Source: Hordeum vulgare subsp. vulgare (lineage: Eukaryota > Streptophyta > Magnoliopsida > Poales > Poaceae). From it: a stretch of DNA of 64,000 bases. Both the position numbers and the translations under genes were made by a program. This document shows, one piece after another, positions 14,429 through 27,271 of this stretch (within the stretch, counting starts at the first letter, position 1; each line of letters begins with the position of its first letter). The notes under the pieces were generated by a model. That model worked only from the letters and a program-made list of their open reading frames with translations, ran no database searches and had not been told where the DNA came from. The stretch covers positions 536,308,316-536,372,315 of the forward strand of contig NC_058519.1 in assembly GCF_904849725.1 (NCBI RefSeq), written 5' to 3'.

Positions 14429-14446
14429 ATCTCCCCATTTTTTGTG
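14429..14446 (-). other. Polypurine tract of element B
   Basis: On the minus strand CACAAAAAATGGGGAGAT directly precedes the LTR start. A purine-rich block abutting the 3' LTR is the plus-strand primer site of LTR retrotransposons. Confidence 0.8.
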
Positions 14447-14957
14447 GTTGATGACAATTAGGTTAAGTTTTCAACGGCGATAATAATATGGAATGTAAGT
14501 ATAGAGTTTGAGGAATTTGAAGTCAAGATACAGAGAAAATCCCCGTGAAGATGTGCATGTTTTGAGGAATCTTCTTTGAACAGCAGATGCACATTCATGA
14601 TTTATATCATGGAGATCTCCCCCTATATCTTGAAATTCATGCATGCATTTGACATAAAGTATGAGGAATTAGAAATGCATGATAAAAATTAATGTCTGAC
14701 GAATTACAGCATGCCTGCATTAATAAACTTTATGGAATAAGCATGCGAGGAAAACGTTCAAAAGAGCCAGAACACCATCGGGCTTAAGTTACAACTCATT
14801 ACATCAGAAACTTCAGAAGAACCAAGAATTTGTAACTTAATAAAGTTTATAAGCCCATAGATAGAATCCCGCTTGAAGACTAACTCTCAGATTTCTCCCC
14901 CTTTGTCATCAAGTGACGAAAAGGGACAAAACCGAAGACTAACGCCCGTGAAGAATT

Positions 14958-17900
14958 TCACTTCTGTGTTGATGTAGAAGCGTGAGCATGCTTGGAGGAA
15001 GACTTCTTTGCTGGACTAGTTGTAGTATCCTCAGGTTCTTCATCTGATTCTGTAGTGCGGAATGAAGAAAATGAGTTGTCCTCCAAGGTAGGAACCGGAA
15101 TAGGCTTTAATTTCTTCTTTGGAGGCCACGACCAGTCAAAGTCTTGAATAAATTCCATTTCTTCAAGTTCCTCGGGAGTCTTGAGGTGAGCCAATGTGGC
15201 CCAAGTGCAATCAAATACCTCATGTAGATAATAGTGATTTTTCTTCACTGCATTTTGAGTCTCGTTGAGGGTTTTCACAATGGCGCCAAACTAGCGTTTT
15301 ACCCACTTGTGATTGCGATCGACTTTCTGGTGAAGACTAAGGAGAAGATCTCTATTAGTCATCACCCTAGGGGCAATTGGGCTTGAAGGTTCTTGAGTGG
15401 CAGTGTCATCATATGAGGAATAAGAGTCAGCCTTGCGAAATTGGCCATCTAGGGGCCGATTTCCTTCATCAATCACAGACTTTCATTTGCCTTCAACTGG
15501 TTCAAAATATTTCTTGATGACTTTGACAGGCGGCAGATAGCCGAGGTGATTCTGAAAGTCAGCTTGGTAGTTGATGGCAGATTTGTTCCTGATGAACCTC
15601 ATGATCCAAGGCGCATATATCTTCATCTCAAATGTTGACAAAGCATTATCGGCCAGAGTCCTCACGAAGAAATCGTAAAGGTTCATAGGGATGCCATGAA
15701 TGACGTTGAACATGATATTCTTCATGAAGCCTACAACATCTTCTTCATTGTCATGCCCTTTGGTAGGTGCGAAGGAATATGACAAGATTCTATAGACAGT
15801 TCTGGGCTCATACTTCAAGTCCTTCACCAGGAATCTAGTCCTTGGAGGTTGGCCCTGATCCAAAGGTTTCATGAGGACTTCCATGAACTTGTTTGGCAGT
15901 TCTCTTTCATCATACATTCTGACTTCATCTTCCGAAGATTGGAAGAGCTCGAAGAAATTATGTGGCTGGAGCTTTGTAGTGAGTGTGCTGAGTCATCCAG
16001 TCCAAGACCCACATGTTGACGTCTTTGGGGTCACCTGGGATATGCAGTGTGGCATAGAATTGAAGAATTATATCAGTATTCCAATCACTGATATCTATAC
16101 AGAATGGCAGTAGCCCTGCTTCGTGAAGAACATTCAGTACTGGGGTGAAGCAAGGAATTTCCTCCATGTCACAGTGAGGAATGTGAGTGTGAAGAAATAT
16201 CTTCTTTCTTCCACAGATCACATAAGCATAGTAGTTGAGTTGAGTTCTGGTCCAGAACTTTCTGTGTCTGATGCGAAGCCTATAGTCAGGATTTTCTCCT
16301 GTGAAGTAATGGCGTTCATCATAAAAGTATTTCTTATGAAACTTTGGCCTTTTGGAGAAGGGCTGATGAGGCTTTGGTTGAAGATTATGCTGCGGTTCAT
16401 CTTGAGGAGTTGTGGCTACCACAATTGCAGTTTCAGGATTTACCACTACAATTACAGTTTCAACATTTTGAGCAGGAGCATTTTCTTCAGCTTGAGGAAT
16501 TTGTTGATCCGAGGGAGCAGTTGTAGTTTTTGGTGCTGCAGTTTCTTCAGCTGATGCAGCTGATTATCGGTCTTGTGCTGATTCCTCATGTGAGCTCTTT
16601 TCATGAGAGCCAGTCAGAATCTCAGTGGCTACAGGAGTTTGAGGAATTTGAGGTGTTCTTGGTGAGTTTGGGTCAGCCTCTTCCCAGAACTCATCATGGA
16701 TAATCGGTGTGATGCATCCAATTTCTTCATCACCCTCCTTTTCTTCAGCAGTCATTGGAGGTGTTGTGACTTGAGAAATATGATCTGCTTGAATTTCCTC
16801 ATCCATCGGTGTGGATGCACCAGAGCGATTGTCTCCCATTTTTCCATCCTCTTTTGGAATGATGTATTCTTCACCGAAAGGAACAATCATATACGATGGT
16901 GCTACATTGAGGGGAGTAACATCCACTGGGGCTGATGATGAGGTAGGCATAGTCTTCAAGCGTTTTGCCTCTGAAGACTCTGAAGTAATTGAAGCTTTTC
17001 TCTTCTTAGGTTCTTTTTCAGCAGCTTTTGTTTTCTTCACGTGTGCTGCGAATGGAGGGGTCACTTTCTTCACCTTTGAAGACTTAGGTGAAGGAGCATT
17101 TTTCATCAGACACTGCTTTATCAGTGTCAGGCCTAGCAGATTCTTCAGCTGAAATATTCTGAGGAATTTCTTCAGCAGCTGGTTCTTCATTTTCATCATC
17201 CTCGGCCATTTGCACAATATAGCTCGACTGAGGTTTTGTTGGCTCCTTTGGAGCGGCAACCCTGTTGTTGTATTCATCAATTGCAGCAGTTGCAGCTTTG
17301 ACGAATTGCACTTTGACACCCTTTTGATCATCATGAAGACTTGTATATTTGTCAGTGAGGGTCTTCAGCTCTGCCTGAGTAGAAACAAGTTTCTCAGGCG
17401 TCAGGTTGAGGAGGTTTTGCTTCAAGAGTTTCTCCTTTTTAATCTTTCCAAGCCTAGCTTGTTTGGCTTGTTGATCCTTCCATTTTGCTTCATTGATGAA
17501 TGTAGCAACCATATGGCTTACTCCAGGAGGAAGCTTCAAATCATCAATTGGAGTGTTTGGATCCTCATGCCAAAGATCGAGGGGAATGGTGCTCCTAGTA
17601 GCTTGTGCAACTCTTTCTTGCTTGTTTCTGATGATGGCTTGAAGAGTTTCATCATCATATTCTTCACTTCCTTCTGATGCAGAAGGAATTTTGATGACTT
17701 TGCTTGGACTTGGCCTGGTACCTCCATGAGCAGTCATCTTAGTCTTCAACAGACTAGGTGAAGATTTTGAAGCTGAGCGTGTGGCAGATGGCACAGAGGA
17801 ACTTGGGTTTTCTAATTGAAGCTTACTGAGTTGTTTCTGTGGAGGAGGTGAAGACTTTGCTGCACTTGAGGATTTTATAGTTGTTGCTACTTTCTGAGTA

Positions 17901-18543
17901 AGTTGCTCTTTTTATACTGCTAAAGAGGCCTTTGGCTTGAGACTTGGTTTCTTCAAGAGAACCTTCTTCTGAGGATTTTCTATAGAAGAAGCCTTAGCAG
18001 CACAAGAAGTGGCAGCAGTAGCTGCAGTAGCAGAGTCCTCATTAAATTTTGTGACAATAGCTTTAGCATATTTCTGCAGCTTAGACAAATACCTTTCTTT
18101 TTCATTAGGGTAATCCTCAATTGTGGCTACGCTTGAGGGATGTGCTGCTTCTTGATCTCCCTGTGGCAACCTTTTGCATGGAGGCTTGAGGGCAAATTTC
18201 TTGGCATATTTTGGAGTGACATACCTATATTCCTTCCACTCCTTTGCCCATCCGCATTCAATCTTTTGAAGCCTTATCTTGCACTTTTCTATGCTCTCTT
18301 TACCATGAATTTCCTCATTAGGCGTGCAATACTCAGCATAGATCTCCTCAGGGATATCAAAGGCAGTGTTCTGTTCCAGCTTCTTGCCACCTTTCTGTTT
18401 TCGGTCTTCCTCCATTTTCTTCAGCTGAGGCTTTTACTCAGGGATTTGTATTCTTGATGATTCCGAGGACACATGTAATGTTTCTTCTAGAAATGTTGCA
18501 AATGAGTTAGTTGATGAGAACCTAGTGATTCATCAGCTGACAT
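14958..18543 (-). pseudogene. Extra 3' ORF of Copia element B (function unknown), decayed
   Basis: This is a third gene behind pol, in the position where SIRE-type Copia elements carry an additional or env-like ORF. The frame begins ATG at 18543 (MSADESLGSHQ), is lost after about 18 codons, and continues in pieces at 18415-17912, 17794-17084, 17334-16564, 16446-15958, 15917-15483, 15476-15291 and 15278-14958. The first half is low-complexity (Lys/Ser/Ala/Glu-rich, basic clusters). The second half looks globular, with conserved-looking blocks such as LNYYAYVICGRKK and VNMWVLDWMTQH. I see no signal peptide or transmembrane segment typical of an envelope protein. The globular part resembles plant transposon-associated domains (possibly the putative plant transposon protein domain), which is a guess. 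Element A carries the same ORF at 28670-30170. Confidence 0.7.
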
Positions 18544-19924
18544 TTTGTACCTGTGAACAGAGTATAGGTGCGAAGAATTTGGAGAGGTCATATGCGTTCT
18601 CAGATTTGAGGAAATTGAAAAATTACTTAAGTTGAGGAATTTGACAAGTGAGTTGAGGAATTTGATTAAGCATTCTGATCTTGGGTTCCAGAGTTGTGCA
18701 GATTCCAAAATTTACACAATTGAGGAATCTCATGAAGAATTTAGTGACTTAGTGAAATTCATCAAGTGTTCTAGACATGGTATGCACAACTGAGAGAATT
18801 TCTGAGGAAAAACTGATTTGACGAATCTAAAGAGAATAAAGAGATCAACAAGGGCAGTAAAATATGATTTTATTTACCCTGTGCAAAGAACACGATGAAC
18901 TGAAGCGGTAAAAGAAGAAATTCTTCGGTCCAGATCTTCAGTGCCCTAACTTGGCGACTGAAGACAGCTACAGCGGCAGCAGAGGAAGATGTTCCACAGT
19001 CGGCGTGAGTCCGACGATGGTGAGGGCGAGGCAGTGAAGCTTTTCCTCACCGGCGACGAAGATGCTAGCGGTGGCGCTAGGTTTTGAGCTCGAGCAGAGA
19101 AGACGAGAGGAAGAGAAGAGTTTTGAGTGAGGTGGATAAGGGACTATTTATAGCTCAGGTGAAAAACGGTCTGGGGTGAAACTTTTGAACCAAACTGCCC
19201 TTGCCCTTTCATCAACGCATGACACGTGCTATCCACGATCGTAGCGGTGGAGATCATGGTTATCCATTCGTGAGTAGTGGGTGTGGTTACTGTGGTAACG
19301 TTTAATTTTTTTTTTTGGAATTTGAGGATTTTGTTGCAAAGTCCTCAGCTGACAAGGACTCAGTGAGGATTTTGAACAAGTGTCAAACAGAACGCATATG
19401 AAGAATTGAGAATAGACTGGGTTGAGCTTAGCATAGAGGGGAGTCGGGTCCGTTCACATTCACTTAGAAGAAATAGCAAATTGAAGATAAATAGTTTAAG
19501 ACTAGGCAATAAGTGAATGCTGTTGAGGACATTGAAAACTCATTATTATATATATAGTCAAATTAAGATCATCACAAAAAGTTTTGAAGAATTTGAAGAT
19601 TTTGAAGACTTTGAAAATTTTTGAGGATTTTGTGACAAAGTCTCAGATTGAAGAATTTCAACTTTGAAGAATTTCCAACTTGAAGAATTTCAAAGTTGGG
19701 TGGTGGTGTGACCCACCGTATAAGAATGATGATTTTAGGCGTCGCGTACAATTGTCTTAGGGCCCTGAGAACCAAATTCTTCATTGATTTCTTCACACTT
19801 AGAGTGATATTATTCATTGATTGAAGAAAATTGTTACTTTGTGTGTTGCACATCTAAGTCATCAATTTTGCATAAGTGTCAGGATGTGTGCATGTTTACA
19901 AGACATTCAAAGATTCTAGGATAT
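18544..19924 (-). other. Spacer between pol and the 3' ORF in element B
   Basis: This is non-coding DNA of about 1.4 kb, homologous to 27327-28669 in element A. It contains the internal TATA box, a pyrimidine-rich leader and many TGAGGAATTT/TGAAGAC words. No protein frame is supported. Confidence 0.7.
19145..19152 (-). promoter_or_regulatory. Internal TATA box ahead of the 3' ORF in element B
   Basis: The minus strand reads CACCTGAGCTATAAATAGTCCC. It is followed by a CT-rich leader and, about 600 nt on, the ATG of the 3' ORF. Element A has the same CACCTGAGCTATAAATA block at 28061-28077. Conservation of the box, leader and orientation suggests a separate promoter for the 3' ORF; transcription is not shown by sequence alone. 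Confidence 0.55.
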
Positions 19925-22900
19925 TTAGCTCACACGCAACTTGCAAAACCTTCTCTCATCCAAGGGCTTTGTGAAGATATCTGCCAGTTGATCATTAGTC
20001 TTCACATGGTCGATGATGATATTGCCCTCGAGGACAAGGTCTCGAAAAAAATGATGACGAATCTGGATGTGCTTGGTCTTCGAGTGCTGTACTGGGTTGT
20101 AGGCGATCTTGATTGCACTCTCATTGTCGCATTAGAGGGGCACATTATTCATGTTGATGTCGTAGTCTCTGAGGGTTTTCTTCATCCATAACAGTTGAGC
20201 ACAGTAAGATCCAGCAGCAATGTATTCAACTTTGGCAGTGGCGAGTGGTACACAGTTCTACTTCTTTGAGGACCAGCAGACTAATGATCTTCCGAGGAAA
20301 TGGCATGTGCCTGATGTTGACTTGTGATCCATACGGTCACCAGCATAATCAGAATCAGAATATCCAACAAGGTGAAGATTTGAGCCCTTGGGGTACCATA
20401 GTCCTAGTGTTGGTGTGTGAGCTAGATATCGAAGAATATGTTTCAGAGCCTTATGGTGTGATTCCTTCGGTTTTGCTTGTAAACGAGCACACATGCAAAC
20501 ACTAAGCATAATATCTGGCCTAGATGCACATAGGTATAATAAAGAGCAAATCATAGAACGATATACGTGCTGATCAAAATCTTTACCATTTTCTTCAGTG
20601 CAGAGGTGGCCGTTGGTAGGCATAGGAATCTTGACGCCTTTGCATTCATGCATGCCGAATTTCCTCAGAACATCCTTGAGGTATTTCTCCTAAGATATGA
20701 AGATGCCATTGCGTTGTTGATGAATTTGCAGACCTAAGAAGAATTTCAGCTCCCCCATCATGGACATTTGATATTCTTCGCCCATCATGTAGGCAAATTC
20801 ATCACTGTAACGTTTGTCAGTACAACCAAAAATAATGTCGTCGACATATATTTGGCACACAAATAGTTCATTGTCATAGGATTTTGTAAAAAAGAGTAGG
20901 ATCAAGTGAACCGGGTTTGAAGCCTTTCTTCATGAGGAATTCCTTCAATGTATCATACCACGCTTGAGGGGCTTGCTTAAGGCCATAGAGTGACTTTTTG
21001 AGTCTGAAGACTTTATCAGGGTGCTTCGGATCTTCAAAACCTAGGGGTTGAGCAACATACACTTCTTCCTCAAGCTTACCATTGAGGAATGCACTTTTCA
21101 CATCCATTTGATATAGAGTAATATTGTGATGGTTAGCATAAGCAAGTAATATTCGAATAGCTTCAAGTCTAGCAACAGGTGCAAAAGTTTCATCAAAGCC
21201 AATTCCTTCAAGCTGTGTGTAGCCTTGGGCTACAATCCGTGCCTTGTTCCTCACAACCTGACCATCCTCATCTTGCTTGTTTCGGTAGATCTACTTGATG
21301 CCGATGATATTGTGCTTGCGAGGATCTGGTCTTTTGACGAGTTCCCATACATCATTTAGCTTGAACTGAAGAAGTTCATCTTGCATGCTTGAATCCACTC
21401 AGGTTCCATGAAGGCTTCAACAACTTTTGAGGGTTCTGTGATAGATACAAACGAGGAATGCCCACAAAAGTTAACTAAATGTGAAGCTTTTTAGCGAGTG
21501 ATAGGACCTGGCGCATGGATGTCTTCGAGGATTTTGTCAAGTTCCCCTTCATTTGCAATCCTTGGATGAGCTGTTTGAAGACTTTGGTTGGGCTGAGGAA
21601 TTTTATGTGTAGCATTTTCCTCAGGTCCACCTACTTGAATTTCATCAGTGTTGGGGACAACTTCTTCAACAAGGGTTTTTTCCTCAGTAGGAATGATATC
21701 TTCAGTTGCCTTGAGCTTGATGGCTTCCTCATGAGTCAATTTATCTAGCACAGGAGGCAGTTCTTCTCTTTGTGAGCCGTTAGTTTCATCGAACCGCACA
21801 TCTATAGTTTCAACAACGTTGTTGTGATAGGTGTTGAAGACTGTGTGCGAGTCCTTTCCGTAACCAAGCATAAAACCCTCATGTGCTTTAGGTGGAAACT
21901 TTGAGCTGTGGTGAGGATCTCTAATCCAGCATCTTGCACCGAAGACTTTGAAATAATTTACATTGGGTTTCTTATCAGTGAGGAGTTCATATGAGGTTTT
22001 CTTGAGGAATTTGTGAAGATATACCCTGTTCATGATGTGGCAAGCAGTGTTGATTGCTTCAGGCCAGAAGCGACGAGGAGTCTGATATTCTTCAAGCATT
22101 GTCCGTGCCATTTCAACAAGAGTCTTGTTCTTGCGTTCGATGACGCCATTCTGTTGAGGAGTATAAGGAGCAGACAATTCGTGAGTAACACCAAGTTCAT
22201 CAAGATAATCATCAGGACAAGTGTTTTTGAATCCTGTTCCATTATCACTCCTGATGTGTTTGATCTTGACGCCGAAGTTTGTCGAGGCCCTTGAGGAAAA
22301 TCGTTTGAAGACTTAGTGCACTTCAATTTTGTACAGAATGATGTGTAACCAAGTATAGCGAGAGTAGTCATCAACAATGACAAAGCCATATAAAGATGCT
22401 ACATTGGTTAGAGTAGCATAATGAGTAGGTCCAAACAGATCCATGTGAAGCAATTCAGACGGACGAGTAGTAGTCATGATAGTCTTCGAGGGGTGTTTGG
22501 ATCTGGTTATTCTTCCAGACTCACAAGCACCGCAGAGATGGTCCTTGAGGAATTTGATGGATTCAATGCCAATGACATGCTTATTCTTCGCCAGAGTGTG
22601 CAAATTCCTCATGCCTGCATGACCAAGTCGTCGATGCCATAGCCAGCCTTCTGAGGTTTTTGCTAGTAAGCATGTGGCTGGTTGAGGACCTGTGGAAAAT
22701 CAACAATATACAAATCTCCTCTCCTAAATCCTTCGAGGACTTTGTACTTGTCAAATTCCATGAGGACTACACATCTATACTTTCCAAAGATGACAATCAT
22801 ATCAAGACCACAAAGCATTGAGACTAACATGAGGTTAAACCCAAGGTATTCGACAAGCATGACTTTGTCCATATGCCGGTCCTTGGAGATATGCCACTTT

Positions 22901-23100
22901 ACCAAGTCCCAATACCTTGTTTTTACCTTTATCAGCGTAAGTGATTTGCTTCAGTGGTGATGGAGTCAGTGGCATATTCATCAATAAGCTTTTATCACCA
23001 GTCATGTGATTTGTGCAACCACTCTCAAGAACCCACTCTATATTCTTGGGTTTGTCATCCTGCAGATGAATTAGTACAACTTACCATGTCATATGCTTCA
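19925..23100 (-). pseudogene. pol of Copia element B, decayed
   Basis: In its own direction the order is: protease (WVLESG, 23035 downward), integrase zinc finger and core (22640-21990), RT (about 21440-20700) and RNase H (about 20653-19960). The protease catalytic Asp is replaced by Glu (codon 23026-23024, ESG instead of DSG). The RT active site YVDD is intact at 20848-20837, unlike element A. Integrase keeps LHMDLFGPT, and the Glu region APYTPQQNGVIERKN is well preserved. Frameshifts and stops separate the blocks. A one-base loss near the end gives an early TAA at 19927-19925 instead of the ELNILESSN-like tail seen in A. Confidence 0.9.
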
Positions 23101-23284
23101 GACTTGAATAATATGATATCAATTTCATCAGATAAGATTTTCATCATAAAAAGTAAATTTGAGGACGAGTGAAATGTTATCATTTTATCATTTTTAGATT
23201 GCGTCCAAACAAGCAATTTCCTCAGGTCTCGAGCAAATTCTTCAAATGATGATTTTCATCTGGAGACCTGACCTGCAAAAGTGA

Positions 23285-25824
23285 TTAGTTCGATTTCTTC
23301 ACCACCCACATATGAAGGGGTGGCAAAGAGTTCATCATCCTGCGAGCAACATATGAGAATGGAGGCATTGAAGCTAATGCACTTCGATTCACACTAAGGG
23401 GGTTAGAGTACTCAAATGAATAGGCAGAGAAATTATTCGAGGACTTATGAACATAATGATTTGAGGAATAATGCTCATATTCATGTCCTTTGTAGTTTCC
23501 CTGCATATCAGAAGCATTAGAGCGAGTAAGAGCATAATATTGACCATTTGAGGAATTTGATCCTCGTGAAGACTTTGGTCCACCTGAGGAATTTGATCTA
23601 GGGTTCTGGTTCTTCACTGGTGGTGTTATGAGGACATTCACGTGAAGATTTTCCAAGCAACTTTTAGGGACCCAGATTTTCCTGAGGGGTGGTCCATTCG
23701 TGCAGTTAGTTCCAACATATTGAGCAAATAGTTCACCACATTGATTTTTGAATAGTTTCTAGTTGGAGTCAAATGACTCATCACAAGAATAGGACATTTC
23801 ACATGCAAAGCCCGTTAGAGTGGATGGATCAACGGGGGGGGGGGGGGCTTTAGCAGCAACCCATGAGGTTTTGGGGTACTGCTCAAGTTTCTAGTATGAT
23901 CCATAGGCATTCAATTTCCTCTCGAAGACAATGCCTTCTTTCCTCGGGTTCCTGTTCAGAATCTGCTTTTTGAGCACATCGCAAAGGGTTTGATGCCCTT
24001 TGAGACTTTTGTATATGCTTGTCACATACAATTCCTTCAACCCTGCATTTTTGTCAGTAGCATTTGTGGTTTCCTCAAGTGAAGAATTTGACACCAAAGG
24101 AACAATTGAATAATTTGTAGCAATAGAAGCATTTGATGATTCTGGTGAAGAATTAGCAGTTTCATGCTTGGTGCATTTCACACATGGTGGAATGACTTCA
24201 ACCTGAGCGGTACTGATTTGTTGAGCAAGCAATGAATCATTTTCCATTTGAAGATCATCATGATACATTCTCAACTTCTCAAGATCAAGCTTCCTTTGAA
24301 AAAAATCATAGGAAGTTTCTCATGATCGGCCAAGAGTGTGCCATAACGATCTTGAAGACTATCAAATCTAGACTGAAGACTTTTTACATCTTCAGTGAGG
24401 ACTTGGGTACGATTCATTTCATCATTCAACCGATCATCGCTTCTGTCTAGCAGTTTCTGAAGCTTTTCAATGGCACTTTGTTGCTTAGTGTCAATGTTGG
24501 CAAGTTTATATAAACTGGGTTTTTGATAATCATCAGGTTCACAATCACTAAAATCATAGGAGGAAGTATGGTTTGGTACATTTGAACCTTTTGCCATGAA
24601 GCAATAGGTTGGACCGAAGTCATCAGCATATTCATCAGTGTAGATAGCGTTTTCATTTTCTTCAAGGTTGAAGATTGACTTGCTGACGAATGTGGTGGCC
24701 AGTGCAAGACTTGCCACACCAGACTCTAACTCCACTTCAGAACCTTCCTCTTCATCACATTCCTCAGATTCTTCTTTAGAATCCATTTCCTTGCCAATGA
24801 GTGCCCGAGCCTTTCTGAAAATGGTCTTCTTGTGCGATGAGGACTTTTTTGAAGATTTCTTCTTTTTCTTCGAGTCATCAGAACTTTCATCCTTGTATTT
24901 CTTCTTCCTTGATTCTTTCACCTAGCGAGGACGATCAGCAATGTAGTGACCATATTTCTTGCATTTGTGGCCGGTTCTTTTCTTGTATTCCTCAGATGAA
25001 GATTCTGATTTCCTCATATCTTTTCTTGAAGATTTACCAAATTGGCCACGTTCAATGAACTTCTGGAATTTCCTCACGAGCATTGCAAGTTCTTGTCCAA
25101 GTTCTTCTGGGTCACCAAGACTGTAATCCCAGTCTTCTTGTGCAGATGAGCAAATAGCCTTGGTCTTCAGCGCACGACGTCTTGAGTAGCTTGGTCCATA
25201 CAGATCTATCTTTTCTTCTTGTTGGAATTCATGAGTATTGAGTCTATCAAGTATATCAACACGATCAAGCATCTTGTAGTCTCTTCGTTCTTGGATCATC
25301 AGAACCAGTGTGTCAAATGATGGATCAAGAGAGCGTAGAAATTTCTTCACAACTTCATGGTCAGTGATGTCTCTAGCTCCCAGTGCTTGTAGTTCATTTG
25401 AGATGTCAGTGAGGCGATCAAAGGTATCTTGGCAGCTTTCATTGTCAAGCCTCTTGAAGCGATTGAAGAGATTGCAAAGAACACCGACACATGAGTCAGG
25501 CTGTGTTGAGACTCCCTCATTGATCTTGGACAGCCTATCCCAGATAAGCTTAGTTGTGCCCAAAGCACTCACTCTACCATACTGACCTTTGCTAAGATGG
25601 CCACATATGATATTCTTCGCTTGCGAGTCAAGTTGCTTGAACTTATTCACATCAACGACAAAGATAGTAGCAGTGATGGAGGGAATACCATTTTCCACAA
25701 TATATCAAAGGTCATTGCCAATTGCTTTAAGATGCATCTGCATCTTGGTCTTTTAATAGGGGGACTCCTTTCCTTCGAAGGTAGGACATCCTACAGTAAC
25801 CTTGATCATACATGCGGTCGACAT
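23285..25824 (-). pseudogene. gag of Copia element B, decayed
   Basis: ATG is at 25824 (MSTACMIKVT). TAA interrupts near codon 24 and TGA at 25707-25705 is codon 40, the same codon as the first stop in A gag. Long open pieces follow: 25698-24922, 24921-24271, 24274-23891 and 23656-23285. The CCHC knuckle region reads HKCKKYGHYIADRPR, so the first and last Cys are lost. A G14 run (23834-23847 on the plus strand) breaks the C-terminal part. Confidence 0.9.
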
Positions 25825-25876
25825 AACTAAAACCCCAGGCAGTTAAAACAAAATCACACAGAACAAGGGAGTACCT

Positions 25877-25889
25877 TGCTCTGACACCA
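25877..25889 (-). other. Primer binding site of element B (initiator tRNA-Met)
   Basis: The minus strand reads TGGTGTCAGAGCA two bases after the 5' LTR. It matches the tRNA-Met primer site with one change, at the same position where element A is also altered. Confidence 0.88.
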
Positions 25890-25891
25890 AT

Positions 25892-27271
25892 TGAAAGTGC
25901 GTTATATCGACTAGAGGGGGTGAATAGGAGATTATTGTAATTTCATCACTAAGGAAATTCCTAGTGAGGAAAGTCCTCAGTCATGAACTGAGTGCAACGA
26001 AAATAGTACAGGATGAGATTTTAGAGGTTCGATTTGCACAGTTTGCAAGTACAGAGTAACCAGGTGAAGATTAACTCAAGTGAAGAATTTGAGGTTGAGG
26101 AAATTCAGAGAAAGTCTTCAGACAAATTCTTCAAATAGTACAGATGAAAGTCTTCAACATACAATTAAGGAAATGAGAAGGTTGAAGAAATAGAACCCGT
26201 AGCTTGATGAAGACAGTTGTTGATGACCCAGTTCCTACTTTTGTGACAGTTGTACGTCTGGTTTGGAGCGGCTTGGAATTGAAACCAAAGGACACACAGT
26301 CTCGTGACACATAGTCCCTACCGTATTCTCCTTGAGCTAAGGACACACAGTCCTCGCCCAACACTCGCGGTAAGTCTTCAGGGTAGACTTCCAAACCCTC
26401 ACAAACTCGGTCACCCAGCGATCCACAATTGACTGCTCGATGCTCTATACCATGATGCCTAACCGTTTGGAGGATACACAATCCTCAAAGGTAAAAAGCA
26501 TCGGTTCCACACAGGAACAACTTCTTCAGTGATGGTCAATCACTTGGGTTTTTGGTTTGGGTTTGGTGCTTGGGCTATTTCCTTACTTGATGATTTTTTT
26601 CTCGAAGACTGTGAGGAATTTGGGTTGCTCTAAATGACAAGTGTCAATTTCTCTCGGAGCAGCCAACCAACAAGTGGTTGTGGGGGGGGGGGCTATTAAT
26701 AGCCTCGGAGCATCCCGACATGATTTGACATAAATGCCCTTTAATAACATGACCGTTGGGTGGATACGATTAGTTAGGTGGCGCGTGGCACGGCAACGGT
26801 CGGAACTTTCAACTGTGAAAGTCCTCATGTCTCTCATATTCCTCACTTTGAGGCTTTGGTAGATTTAGGCTAGGTTGAGCATCATGAGGAAAATCATTTC
26901 ATAGTTTTACCTCGACCCCCTTTAACAGTACGGTGTTCCTATGACTCAAGAGTAAAGATAATGAAATTAAAAGAGTAAATCTTCATGCTTCAAAGTCTTC
27001 AGAGTGTATGCTTCAGGACACACCAAATTCCCCATCTTCAATATCTTCATGAGGAATATCAATTTCTTTGCAATTTCTTCGCGATCAAAGTCTTCAAGAA
27101 ATGACCAAAGTCTTCACCCGAAGACATACATTTTTAGGTGTCGATATTCATCGAATAACTCAAACTCCTCAGCGACTTATAGAGCCCGTGTACACTCACA
27201 AACATATTAGTCTCTTAACCTATAAGTCTTCAAACCACCGAAATCACTAAGGGGCACTAGATGCACTTACA
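25892..27271 (-). repeat. 5' LTR of element B
   Basis: The LTR is 1380 bp and reads TGTAAGTGCATCTAG from 27271 on the minus strand. The TATA box is altered (GGCTATTAATAGCC, next to a G11 run at 26682-26692), so promoter strength may be reduced compared with the 3' LTR. Confidence 0.92.

Larger units (their letters stand above)
13070..27271 (-). mobile_element. Copia element B (SIRE/Maximus type), complete with both LTRs, nested in A
   Basis: This 14.2-kb element lies in the opposite orientation to A and belongs to the same family. The parts, in its own 5' to 3' direction, are: LTR 27271-25892, tRNA-Met primer site, gag, pol, a spacer with an internal TATA box, the extra 3' ORF, polypurine tract, LTR 14428-13070. 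The target duplication is GTTTT at 13065-13069 and 27272-27276. Removing B and one repeat rejoins the pol frame of A. Its two LTRs differ at roughly one base in ten by eye, so the insertion is old. Its genes are broken, so it is not autonomous today. Confidence 0.95.
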
